A DNA stretch of 34,398 nucleotides from Candidatus Nitrosopumilus sp. (GTDB lineage: Archaea; Thermoproteota; Nitrososphaeria; Nitrososphaerales; Nitrosopumilaceae), in NCBI GenBank assembly GCA_029861345.1, contig JAOTZM010000005.1:1-34398 (forward strand), in the 5' to 3' direction. Made by a program: the position numbers and the translations under genes. Of this stretch, positions 6,957-14,940 are shown one piece after another (the first letter of the stretch is position 1; each line of letters begins with the position of its first letter). Under the pieces are notes generated by a model, which did not search any database, was not told the origin of the DNA, and saw nothing but the letters and a program-made list of their open reading frames with translations.

Positions 6957-7955
6957 TTATTCTGTGGAATCAGGCCACATCATTTTACGCATTTCTTTAC
7001 CGACTTTTTCAATTTGGTGTTCGTCATATTGTTTCATGTATTTGTCAAATGCATCTTTGCCATTTTTCTGATATTCAGAAATCCATTCATTGTTGAATGT
7101 ACCATCTTGAATCATTGTAAGGACTTTTTTCATTTTCTCTTTATTTGCAGAGTCCATAATCATCGGTCCACGAGTTAAACCACCATATCTAGCAGTTTCA
7201 CTTACACGTCTCCACATTCCATTAATTCCATATCTCTGAATCATATCTACAATGAGTTTGAGTTCATGTAAAACTTCAAAGTATGCAATTTCTGGTTGAT
7301 ATCCTGCTTCAACTAGAGTTTCAAATGCATTTGTTACCATAGAAGCTGCACCACCACAAAGATCAGCTTGTTCACCAAACCAATCAGTTTCTACTTCTTC
7401 TTTGAAAGTAGTTTGAATTAGTCCAGCTCTTGCACTTCCAATCGCTTTTGCAATTCCCAATGTTCTATCCCAAGCTTTTCCTGTAAAGTCTTGTTCAACT
7501 GCAACAATTGAAGGGGTTCCAAAATTATCAAGATATGTTTCTCTAACTTTAGAGCCAGGTCCTTTTGGTGCAACCATAATAAGATCAACGTTGTTTGGAG
7601 CTTCAATCCATTTCCAATAGATTGCAGCTGCATGAGAAAATGACAATGCTTTTCCTTCAGAAAGATTTGGTCCGATTTCATCTTTGTATATTTGACCTTG
7701 AATCATATCTGGAATCAATATGTGAATAATGTCTGCTTGTTTTGTTGCATCTGCAACAGACAATACTTTGTGGCCATCAGCTTCAGCCTTTTTCCAGCTA
7801 CTACCACCTTCTTTAAGACCAATTACTACATTGAGACCAGAGTCTTTCATGTTGTTTGCTTGTGCATCGCCTTGGATTCCATAACCAATTACAGCAATTG
7901 TTTGATTCTTAATTGGATCAAGACTGATATCGTTATCTTTCCATGTTTTTGCCAT
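6957..7955 (-). CDS. ilvC: Ketol-acid reductoisomerase
   Basis: Class I KARI, 332 residues, the second step of valine/isoleucine synthesis (acetolactate to dihydroxyisovalerate, NADPH and Mg2+ dependent). The N-terminal dinucleotide site is VIGYGIQGDAQ. The specificity loop GLKEGGSSW has two Ser, typical of NADPH use. Mg2+ ligands lie in TDWFGEQADLCGG and in the helical C-terminal domain (ELKLIVDMI). A longer frame runs to 8003, but homologues start at MAKTW and a TATA-like taatattt lies ~25 nt before that ATG, so I set the start at 7955. A clear housekeeping gene. Confidence 0.95.
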   Translation of the reverse strand: MAKTWKDNDISLDPIKNQTIAVIGYGIQGDAQANNMKDSGLNVVIGLKEGGSSWKKAEADGHKVLSVADATKQADIIHILIPDMIQGQIYKDEIGPNLSEGKALSFSHAAAIYWKWIEAPNNVDLIMVAPKGPGSKVRETYLDNFGTPSIVAVEQDFTGKAWDRTLGIAKAIGSARAGLIQTTFKEEVETDWFGEQADLCGGAASMVTNAFETLVEAGYQPEIAYFEVLHELKLIVDMIQRYGINGMWRRVSETARYGGLTRGPMIMDSANKEKMKKVLTMIQDGTFNNEWISEYQKNGKDAFDKYMKQYDEHQIEKVGKEMRKMMWPDSTE

Positions 7956-8193
7956 GATTTTTGCATAAATATTGCAAATATTAACTAACAGAGAAGACTG
8001 CAATATTATTAGAAATTAGTTGAGTTTTGATTTTAAATCTGTGATCTTTGATTTTTCCAAGACAGTATTCACAAACAAGATAAATGGCAGGATTACTAAA
8101 ATCTCGATAAAATAGTCTGAAGAATTATTGCAATGTTCAGGTAATAGTCAGTAATTTTTGGTTTAAAAAGCAAAAGACTATGAAAAAAGACAA

Positions 8194-8298
8194 TTATTCA
8201 TCATCAGACAAACATAATCCTGCAAAACCACAATCTTTGCAGCCTTTTAGATCATCATAGTTTTTGCTTTTGCACATTGGACATTGCTTATCATCCAT
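8194..8298 (-). CDS. Mini zinc ribbon, 34 aa
   Basis: A 34-codon ATG frame has two knuckles, CPMC (residues 6-9) and CKDC (20-23), plus Cys29, and an acidic end (LSDDE). The spacing C-x2-C-x10-C-x2-C is a textbook rubredoxin-like zinc ribbon. It lies ~200 nt after another mini zinc ribbon on the same strand. It is too short for a catalytic domain and probably a zinc-binding adaptor. The cysteine pattern is the main support. Confidence 0.55.
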   Translation of the reverse strand: MDDKQCPMCKSKNYDDLKGCKDCGFAGLCLSDDE

Positions 8299-8499
8299 TA
8301 AGAAAAGGTGGCAAATTGATCTTAAATTGTCTTCTTTCTCAAAAAAAATAAAAAGTATCTTTCTTTAGATCAAGAAAAAATCTAGAATTTATCATGTGAG
8401 AAACAAACGTCAAGAAAGGGAAAATCATACTAAAAAACAGGAAATTAATGGAAATTGAGAAAGAGGAGAAAGTAGAGCACATGAATTTATGGAGTGTGA

Positions 8500-8619
8500 C
8501 TAGATTTCAATTATTTTGTTGCAAGAGCGACACTTTACTGTGACTCTTTTGCCAGGTAGCCTAACAAATCTTTTTGAACCGCATTCAGGACAAACAGGAC
8601 ATGCACGTATCGGTTCCAT
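8500..8619 (-). CDS. Mini zinc ribbon translationally coupled to nadM, 39 aa
   Basis: The product has CPVC-x2-C in its N-terminal half and a second knuckle (KCRSCNKI) after a basic strand (KRFVRLPGKRVTV). This resembles a single Zn-ribbon of the type in ribosomal or transcription proteins. Its ATG shares one base with the TGA of nadM (TGATG at 8617-8621), so the two are translated from one mRNA by coupling. What it contributes to NAD synthesis, if anything, is unknown. Confidence 0.62.
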   Translation of the reverse strand: MEPIRACPVCPECGSKRFVRLPGKRVTVKCRSCNKIIEI

Positions 8620-9149
8620 CAGTGTTCGGTAGGATTCGTATCAGACTTTGAAATTATTTCCAGTCTATTTTTGGCGTTGATCTTTGATAGTAATTTGTAA
8701 ACTGCATTTGGAACAGAGTCTTTCCAATTTTCATCAGAAATTATCATTGAGCGAATTTTTGTTGCATTGTATTGAGTTCTATTAAAAAATTTGGGAGTAA
8801 CAACTGGAATTTCAGAATCAGAAAGTAGCATTGAAACGTAACTGTTTCCGCTATACACTTTATCAAAATGAGGCAGTGCAGATTTAAGATACGATGCCCA
8901 CGTGGCAATATTAAACTGGTTTTCAAGTGACACAATATAGCATCTTGTTAAATCAACAGAAGATTCTTTTAGAGAATCATGAATCATCTCCATTCGTTCA
9001 CCGGTAGTAAAGGGATCTTTTTCTAAATAATTGAACTGAGAACTTGTGATGGCTATGATTATTTCATCGCACTCATCAAGAATTTGTTTTACCAAGTCCA
9101 AATGGCCTAGATGAAAAGGCTGAAACCTACCCATCATTAACCCACGCAT
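8619..9149 (-). CDS. nadM: Nicotinamide-nucleotide adenylyltransferase (archaeal NMNAT)
   Basis: The 176-residue archaeal NadM joins NMN and ATP to make NAD+ in the cytoplasm. The nucleotidyltransferase motif GRFQPFHLGH (7-16) and the C-terminal YNATKIRSM, equivalent to the I-S-x-T-x-I-R motif, are both present. FTTGERMEMI is also family-typical. An AT-rich element on the minus strand lies ~23 nt before the ATG. The stop overlaps the start of a mini zinc ribbon. NadE, the other late NAD enzyme, is about 6 kb away. Length and motifs are normal. Confidence 0.93.
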   Translation of the reverse strand: MRGLMMGRFQPFHLGHLDLVKQILDECDEIIIAITSSQFNYLEKDPFTTGERMEMIHDSLKESSVDLTRCYIVSLENQFNIATWASYLKSALPHFDKVYSGNSYVSMLLSDSEIPVVTPKFFNRTQYNATKIRSMIISDENWKDSVPNAVYKLLSKINAKNRLEIISKSDTNPTEH

Positions 9150-9183
9150 AGCAAATTACTATTTTTGATTTTATTAAGTCAGT

Positions 9184-10113
9184 CTATTGTATTGGGCCGC
9201 TTCCAAGAATTCGAATAGTTGGAGATTCAGGTTTTAAAATCACTGCTATTTGCCCTTTTTTGCATACAATTGGTTTTTCAAATTCCAGTTTCAGAGGAGT
9301 AATTGAAGAGAATTTTGCAGCTTTGATTTGCAAACCAATATTGACCAGACACCCTTGATTTTCTGCAATTTCACTCTTGTAAAATGGACTTTTTTGAAAA
9401 TCAATCTCAATCTCTGTTGTGACATCTACTGCTCCTTCTTCAGAAATTATATCACCACGTCCAACTTCGTCAGGCTTTGCACCCTTTACTGCAAGTCCTA
9501 CTCTTGCAGGGGACAGAGATTCTTCAACAGGATCATCATGCATTTGAATAGATTTTATGAGGACGTCAATTCCTGCAGGATATAATTTTAGATTATCATA
9601 TTGCTTTATTTTTCCAATAGTCACTTTACCTAAAATTACAGTCCCAACTCCTTTAACATCAAAACAATGATCAATTATCATCTCAGAGGGACCGTCATTT
9701 AAGATTGGTTCGAGTTTGTCCATCTCTTCTTTAATTTTATCTTGATCAACTTTTACATATTTTTCAATCACGGTTCCTTTAATCATTGCACCTAACTTTG
9801 ATTCATCCACCTCAAAAGTATGAGATAAGATTCCTTTTTCTTTTTTCAATGAATCAAGTGCAATAATTTGCTCTCCAGTAAATTTATCTAATTTATCTAC
9901 ATGAAATATCACATATTCTGCTAAATTAATTGCTTGAAACAATGGCTGTATTTTGTCAGGGAATCCACTTGGAGTTACCCACGTTTTGATAATGTCAGAT
10001 TCCTTTCTATCATAAAGAGAAAGATCAGTTACGGTTCCTTTTTTCCCAAAGTCTGATGCAATGTCTTGTTTTCCCAATACTACAAAGTTTACAGACTTGA
10101 TGTTGTGTAACAT
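9184..10113 (-). CDS. SelB-like/EF-Tu-like protein lacking the GTPase P-loop
   Basis: The 309-residue product has the layout of a SelB/EF-Tu relative: a degenerate G domain (~1-110), then EF-Tu domain 2 (MIIDHCFDVKGVGTVILGKV) and domain 3 (ending RILGSGPIQ). In domain 1 the expected GxxxxGK[ST] becomes VLGKQDIASDFGKKG, and no DxxG or NKxD is visible, so GTP binding is unlikely. SelB-like paralogues lacking GTPase motifs occur in archaea without selenocysteine; their role is not settled. A TATA-like ttttatat lies 24 nt before the ATG. It lies upstream of nadM on the same strand, 34 nt from it. Confidence 0.78.
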   Translation of the reverse strand: MLHNIKSVNFVVLGKQDIASDFGKKGTVTDLSLYDRKESDIIKTWVTPSGFPDKIQPLFQAINLAEYVIFHVDKLDKFTGEQIIALDSLKKEKGILSHTFEVDESKLGAMIKGTVIEKYVKVDQDKIKEEMDKLEPILNDGPSEMIIDHCFDVKGVGTVILGKVTIGKIKQYDNLKLYPAGIDVLIKSIQMHDDPVEESLSPARVGLAVKGAKPDEVGRGDIISEEGAVDVTTEIEIDFQKSPFYKSEIAENQGCLVNIGLQIKAAKFSSITPLKLEFEKPIVCKKGQIAVILKPESPTIRILGSGPIQ

Positions 10114-10282
10114 GACGAAAATTTCAATGATCCATATAAAATGTCAACTAATTCAGAGTTAATTAAAGACAAATTTTTTTGTGTATGATTGGATTAAAGA
10201 TCACAGCAGTTATGGTTCAATGTCGTGTAAAAGAGGCGATACAAATTATTAAATTTCCAAAAATCAATTAAAAATAATAGCC

Positions 10283-10372
10283 CTAGTTTAGGAGTGTTTC
10301 TTTGATTCCCAACAGGATTGTCTCTCGACCAAAATCATCGAGTTGTTCTTTTTGTAATAATTCTTGTTTCAT
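10283..10372 (-). CDS. Possible 29-aa micro-ORF
   Basis: An ATG frame of 29 codons ends in TAG. The peptide is a charged amphipathic helix (QELLQKEQLDDFGRETILLG). A TATA-like ctatatag (minus strand, 10408-10416) lies about 38 nt before the ATG. Composition is protein-like rather than random, but no family is recognised. Confidence 0.3.
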   Translation of the reverse strand: MKQELLQKEQLDDFGRETILLGIKETLLN

Positions 10373-10561
10373 TGTTTATGATTATCAAAACATGGTATTA
10401 AGTCAGATCTATATAGAATAAGAGATAAATCTATATTCTGCTAATTCTCAGGCATGATTTTCTCATCATTCCTGGGAAGAGCACAAACATTGACTGATGA
10501 AAATAAGATTCTAAAGACCACTTGAGATATTCTAGCATGGACATTCAGAAAGATTCACAGG

Positions 10562-10645
10562 ATTTTCGTCCAAAACACGCAGATGATATAATATAGAATT
10601 TTCATCCAAAACACGCAGATGATATAATATAGATTTTCCATCACA
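10562..10645 (+). repeat. Tandem repeat, ~36-nt unit, two copies plus a partial third
   Basis: Unit 1 (10562-10597) and unit 2 (10598-10632) differ by one substitution and one base of length; a partial third begins at 10633. The core reads CCAAAACACGCAGATGATA followed by taatatag, so each unit carries an AT-rich TATA-like block on both strands. It could be a duplicated promoter or operator, or a recent slippage duplication. Confidence 0.75.
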
Positions 10646-10739
10646 TGAAGAAGAAATATTTGATCTCATAACAAATTGTGAATATTATTTTTCTATAAAA
10701 GAATAAGGTACAAATCACACTACCATAATATTACGAATC

Positions 10740-11492
10740 CTATGGAAATGAATTCAACACTGCAGCATAACTTGCAAATCTATGATTTTTTGGCTTTACT
10801 AGTTTTTGATGATATTTACTAATTGGTCTTCCAATTGTTCCATTAAGACCAAGTGGAGCTAGAACATATTTTTCCTTATCAGCCCAATTAAGAACCTCAT
10901 CAGTAGGAGCATAGTGGTTAACTATTTTTTTATTGATGACATTTTGAAGAATTTTCCCATATTTTTTTGAGGATGGGACATCTTCAGTGATTGACGCACC
11001 AAAAAAGTGAACACTTTCTATAATTCCATTATTTTGTTCCTTTTTTGCAAGATACTCTACAGTACTCAGTATTACCTGAGAGCCCAAAGAGTGACCCATC
11101 AGTCGAATCTTTGTTTTTGGACTAGTTTTTTTAAAATCTTCTATGAACTTTCCAAGGTTCCGCCCATTTTTCTTTGCAATTGTTTGCCCTACTGTAAGTG
11201 CATGTTTTGCATGTTTAATCAAGTGAGCACCAGGGGTATTTGAATCATAACTATAACCAATTACAGGATGAACATATCTTAATTTGCGTAATCGATTTCT
11301 TGCCAGAAGAACTTTGGCTATTGCTCCTGCATTGTCATTTCTCAAACCATGAATCATTATTGTAACTTCTTTTGAACCAATTAATTTTTTAAAATCTTTT
11401 TTTGGATACAGATAATAAAAATTATTTTTGAGAGTTTTCCCATCATCTAGATCATAGTATCCCCGAGTAGAAATTCTTGGTAGAGGTTTCAT
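10740..11492 (-). CDS. Alpha/beta hydrolase fold protein, 250 aa
   Basis: The fold is shown by an oxyanion-hole HG (IMIHGLRND, ~46-52), the nucleophile elbow GHSLGS (Ser135), a candidate acid Asp198 (APTDEVLNW) and His237 (PKNHRF). It resembles intracellular esterase/lipase-like proteins of the DUF726/DUF900 type; the substrate is unknown. No signal peptide. Its ATG immediately follows the TAA of metG (11493-11495), so the two form an operon with ahcY upstream. No link to tRNA charging is evident. Confidence 0.75.
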   Translation of the reverse strand: MKPLPRISTRGYYDLDDGKTLKNNFYYLYPKKDFKKLIGSKEVTIMIHGLRNDNAGAIAKVLLARNRLRKLRYVHPVIGYSYDSNTPGAHLIKHAKHALTVGQTIAKKNGRNLGKFIEDFKKTSPKTKIRLMGHSLGSQVILSTVEYLAKKEQNNGIIESVHFFGASITEDVPSSKKYGKILQNVINKKIVNHYAPTDEVLNWADKEKYVLAPLGLNGTIGRPISKYHQKLVKPKNHRFASYAAVLNSFP

Positions 11493-13148
11493 TTACTCAG
11501 ATGGTCCCAGTTGTTTTTTGTGTCTTTCAATATCAGATTCTTCAACTTTGGCAAACAACGGCGATACATCACCCAGTATATGACCAGCAGAAATACCCAA
11601 TACAGACATATCGTTCCAAGATGATTTGACGATATCTCCCTCTAATCCCAGTTGAAGCCAAATTTTTTGTGCAGATTCAGGCATAAATGGGAAAATGGCA
11701 ATTGCCAAGCTTCGTGCAGCATTAACTGAAAGAAATACACAATTTGCAGTTCCAGGACCTTTTTTCCACGGTTCCTTGTGTTGGAAATATTGGTTAAAGT
11801 ATGATGAAAATTCCATTATTTTCTTTAGAGCTCGATCAAGATGATTCTGCTCCAAAAGAGATCCAACATCAGATGCAATATTTTTTATTTTTTGTTCTGC
11901 CTCAGAATCTTTGTCATCAAAGGATCTGGTTTCAGGGATTTTTCCATCAAATGCTTTCTTGGTAAATCCAAGTGCACGGTTAACAAAGTTTCCAAGATTT
12001 CCAATTAATTCAGAGTTGATTCGTGTGGTAAAGTCATCCCAATCAAAATTCAAATCATCTTGAGAATAGGGATTAATCGATACTAGATAATATCTAAGAT
12101 AATCTGCAGGATAATATTCCAGGAATTCCTTTAGTCCAATGTACCAATTTCTGCTTTTAGAAATTTTCTTTGCTTGAAGTGTCAGATGACCTCGGGTTGG
12201 AATGTAATCAGGTAATTTGTATTCGTTATTTATTCCCAACCTCATTGCAGGCAAAAAAAGGTAATGATGATACACAATGTCTTTTCCAATAAAATGATAA
12301 ATGTCAGCTGAATTCCAAAATTCTTTTCCATCAATTCCTTTATCATTTAGAAATTTTACTGCAGTTGAAATGTAGGCCAAGTGGTTATCAAACCACCCAT
12401 AGAAAACTTTGTCTTTTGCATCATCAAGTGGTACTGGAACACCCCAAGAAATATCTCGAGTAATATCCCAATCAATCAATCCAGATTTTATCCAATTTTG
12501 GACATACTTTTTGACATCTTTTTGAAGGTGTTCATTTTCATCAAGCCATTTTGATAATGAATCACCAAAGTTTTTGAGTTTGAAAAAATAGTGCTTTGTT
12601 TTCTCTTTAATTGGCGCTTGACCACAAAGGGAACATTTTGGATTAGTAATTTCTTCAGGAACACGACCACAACTTTCACAAAGATCAGAGTACTGGTCTT
12701 CTGCATTGCAATATGGACATTTGCCCTTTACGTATCGGTCAGGCAAGAATTTCTTATCATTATTGCAGTAGAATTGGATAATTTCTTGCTCATAGATGTG
12801 ACCAGCATCATTTAGTTTATTGAAGACATCTTGAACAAAGGCGATATTCTCAGGCGAGCTAGTCTTGTAAAAATAATCAAATCCTATGTTGAATGCAGAA
12901 AAATCTTCATAATCCCGCTTGTTCCAATGAGCAACATACTCAGCAGGAGTTTTCCCTTCTTTTTCTGATTGAATTAAGATGGGAGTTCCAAAGTCATCAG
13001 ATGCGCAAATATAGTAGGCCTCTACGCCATTTAGTTTTAAGAATCTAGTAGTCACATCTGCAGGAAGATATGTGGATGCAACATGTCCTAAATGAATTTC
13101 TCCATTTGCATATGGCAAAGCACTAGTAATGATAGCTTTTTTGTTCAT
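11493..13148 (-). CDS. metG: Methionyl-tRNA synthetase (archaeal, no C-terminal tRNA-binding domain)
   Basis: The 551-residue class I synthetase has HLGH (19-22), KISKS (328-332) and a two-knuckle zinc insertion (Cys144/147, 157/160, 172/175). It charges tRNA-Met for initiation and elongation. The usual WFDAPIGY segment of the methionine pocket reads WFDNHLAY, and GKDIVYFH reads GKDIVYHH, so the pocket differs from the bacterial pattern; this may be a clade feature. It ends after the anticodon domain, without an EMAP-like extension. It starts 38 nt after the ahcY stop and abuts the hydrolase gene. Confidence 0.93.
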   Translation of the reverse strand: MNKKAIITSALPYANGEIHLGHVASTYLPADVTTRFLKLNGVEAYYICASDDFGTPILIQSEKEGKTPAEYVAHWNKRDYEDFSAFNIGFDYFYKTSSPENIAFVQDVFNKLNDAGHIYEQEIIQFYCNNDKKFLPDRYVKGKCPYCNAEDQYSDLCESCGRVPEEITNPKCSLCGQAPIKEKTKHYFFKLKNFGDSLSKWLDENEHLQKDVKKYVQNWIKSGLIDWDITRDISWGVPVPLDDAKDKVFYGWFDNHLAYISTAVKFLNDKGIDGKEFWNSADIYHFIGKDIVYHHYLFLPAMRLGINNEYKLPDYIPTRGHLTLQAKKISKSRNWYIGLKEFLEYYPADYLRYYLVSINPYSQDDLNFDWDDFTTRINSELIGNLGNFVNRALGFTKKAFDGKIPETRSFDDKDSEAEQKIKNIASDVGSLLEQNHLDRALKKIMEFSSYFNQYFQHKEPWKKGPGTANCVFLSVNAARSLAIAIFPFMPESAQKIWLQLGLEGDIVKSSWNDMSVLGISAGHILGDVSPLFAKVEESDIERHKKQLGPSE

Positions 13149-13186
13149 CAGATACTTGTCAGGTGCGGCATTGAGGTTAAGAAGTT

Positions 13187-14428
13187 TTACCAGCTGTTAG
13201 CATATTTGATTTGCTCGGCATTAAGTTTATCAATTTTAACATCCATTGCCTTTAGAGCATCAACTGCTACTTGCTTATCAATTTCTTCTGGAACATTAAT
13301 GATTTTATTTTCCATTTTTTTGTGATTTTTGAGAATATACATTATAGATAAAATTTGATTTGAAAATGATTGTGCCATGACCTCTGGAGGATGTCCTTCT
13401 GCTGCAACCAAGTTTGCAAGACGTCCCTGGCCAATGAGATAAACTCTGTTGCCATTTTTCAAAGTACATTCATCAAGATTCGGTCGTACTTGTTTTACAG
13501 ATTTTGATTGCTTTAGTAAGAATTTGCTATCGATTTCCACATCAAAATGACCAACATTACCCATAACTGCACCATCTTTCATTTGTAAGATGTGCTCTTT
13601 TCTAATCACACTTGTCATGCCAGTACATGTAACAAAGATATCACCAATCTTTGCAGCTTGTGACATCGGCATTACTTCAAATCCATCCATATGAGCTTCA
13701 AGTGCCTTCACAGGATCTATTTCAGTGACAATTACTTTGGAGCCCATGCCATGGCATCTTGATGCAACACCACGTCCAACCCAACCATAACCAACAACTA
13801 CTACACGTTTTGATGCCAAAAGTAGATTCATTGCACGCAGATAGCCGTCAATGGTACTTTGTCCGGTACCATATCGATTATCAAACATGTGTTTTGTGTA
13901 TGCTTCATTGACTAAAATTACAGGATAGCGAAGTTTGCCCTTATTTTCTACGGCTCTTATTCGGGTAACACCAGCAGTTGTTTCCTCTGTTGCACCTAGA
14001 ATTTGTATGTCTTTGAATCTCTTATCAAAATGAGCTTTGACATTCATGTCAGCACCATCATCAGTTAGAATAACTGGTTTGTGTTTCAATACCTGATCAA
14101 TGCACCAATCATATTCTTTGACGGACTGTCCATTCCATGCGTAAACATTAATTCCTTGTGATGCCAAAAATGCTGCAATGTCATCCTGAGTGGTTAATGG
14201 ATTTCCGCCACAACATGCAACAGTCGCGCCAAGTTCTTTTGCCCCCATAAGTAAGACCGAAGTCTCTTTTGTAATATGCAAGCAAAATCCAAGCGTGATA
14301 CCCTTTAGAGGTTTTGATTTTTTAAAGCGATTAATGGTATTATCTAGAATTTGCATATGAGATCTAGCCCACGAATAAGATATCTTTCCTTCTTTGATTA
14401 ATTTTGGGCTAGTCTTTACTTTACTCAA
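13187..14428 (-). CDS. ahcY: S-adenosyl-L-homocysteine hydrolase
   Basis: The 413-residue enzyme splits S-adenosylhomocysteine into adenosine and homocysteine and so keeps methyltransferases running. Conserved stretches include HITKETSVL, SCNPLSTQ-like GGNPLTTQDD, EETTAGVTR, NRYGTGQST and the NAD site VVGYGWVGRG. The C-terminal NAD lid ends at KYANSW. The start is TTG: no in-frame ATG precedes it, and a TATA (ttttata, minus strand, 14451-14457) lies 26 nt away, so the message is leaderless. It is the first gene of a run with metG, a sensible methionine/SAM pairing. Confidence 0.95.
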   Translation of the reverse strand: MSKVKTSPKLIKEGKISYSWARSHMQILDNTINRFKKSKPLKGITLGFCLHITKETSVLLMGAKELGATVACCGGNPLTTQDDIAAFLASQGINVYAWNGQSVKEYDWCIDQVLKHKPVILTDDGADMNVKAHFDKRFKDIQILGATEETTAGVTRIRAVENKGKLRYPVILVNEAYTKHMFDNRYGTGQSTIDGYLRAMNLLLASKRVVVVGYGWVGRGVASRCHGMGSKVIVTEIDPVKALEAHMDGFEVMPMSQAAKIGDIFVTCTGMTSVIRKEHILQMKDGAVMGNVGHFDVEIDSKFLLKQSKSVKQVRPNLDECTLKNGNRVYLIGQGRLANLVAAEGHPPEVMAQSFSNQILSIMYILKNHKKMENKIINVPEEIDKQVAVDALKAMDVKIDKLNAEQIKYANSW

Positions 14429-14503
14429 TGTATTGATTCTTGAATTAGGTTATAAAATGCTATCATGCGAATATAAATAAATGATAAATATTTCAATGAA
14501 TCA
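14429..14503. promoter_or_regulatory. Divergent promoter region of ahcY and the Rieske gene
   Basis: Only 75 nt separate the two TTG starts. On the minus strand ttttata (14451-14457) is 26 nt from the ahcY start. On the plus strand atataaata (14471-14479) is ~29 nt from the Rieske start. Two back-to-back TATA elements give leaderless messages both ways and may allow shared control. Confidence 0.5.
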
Positions 14504-14806
14504 TTGACTTGGAAAAAGATTGCTGAAAAAGGAGAAATCGCTACAGGAAAAGGCAAAGCATTCAAAATTGATAAAAAACAAATTGCAATATTCAATCAAG
14601 ATGGATATCATGCATTAGATGATCTTTGCGTTCATCAAGATGGATCGATTGCACCTGGAAAACTAGATGGGGATATTGTTGAATGCCCATTACACTTTTG
14701 GCACTACAATATTAAAACTGGAGAACTAAAAGACTATCTCAAAGATGTCAAATTGGAAACATATCCAGTGGAGACAAGAGATGACGGCATATACGTGGAT
14801 ATCTAA
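14504..14806 (+). CDS. Rieske [2Fe-2S] ferredoxin, 100 aa
   Basis: Soluble Rieske domain of the NirD / dioxygenase-ferredoxin type. The cluster ligands are Cys42 and His44 (CVHQDG) and Cys61 and His64 (CPLHFW), with normal spacing. It carries electrons to an oxygenase, reductase or similar partner; no such partner is adjacent. There is no TM anchor, so it is not the cytochrome bc1 type. Start TTG, leaderless, with TATA at 14471-14479. Confidence 0.88.
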   Translation: MTWKKIAEKGEIATGKGKAFKIDKKQIAIFNQDGYHALDDLCVHQDGSIAPGKLDGDIVECPLHFWHYNIKTGELKDYLKDVKLETYPVETRDDGIYVDI

Positions 14807-14906
14807 ATAGAAAATTTTAGCAAGTTAGAGATTAAATAAATTATAGATTAAATTCAAAAAGAGGAGAGATTCACTCCTAGTGTTTGGAATTAACAACATT
14901 AGGCAC

Positions 14907-14915
14907 AATTTTTAT
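14907..14915 (+). promoter_or_regulatory. TATA element of nadE
   Basis: The element aatttttatt has its centre about 29 nt before the TTG at 14941. It supports a leaderless message beginning with TTG rather than the downstream ATG at 14953. Confidence 0.4.
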
Positions 14916-14940
14916 TCTCACAGATTCTTCAAGTTAGATA

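Larger units (their letters stand above)
10114..10739. other. Long intergenic region, 626 nt
   Basis: This is the largest gene-poor stretch. It holds the promoter of the SelB-like gene at the left, a possible 29-aa minus-strand ORF (10283-10372) and a 36-nt tandem repeat (10562-10645). The right end is the 3' side of the hydrolase gene. No tRNA or clear small RNA was recognised. Confidence 0.6.

Noticed and set aside
8016-8150. Minus-strand open frame with a hydrophobic stretch (ILVILPFILFV) and charged tail, and a second frame with C-x2-C
   Set aside because: Neither frame has an ATG, GTG or TTG in a sensible place, and the two overlap, so at most one could be real.
10400-10480. Possible C/D box small RNA on the minus strand (ATGATGA near CTGA)
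   Set aside because: The internal C'/D' boxes and usual spacing are not clear; short motifs like these occur by chance.
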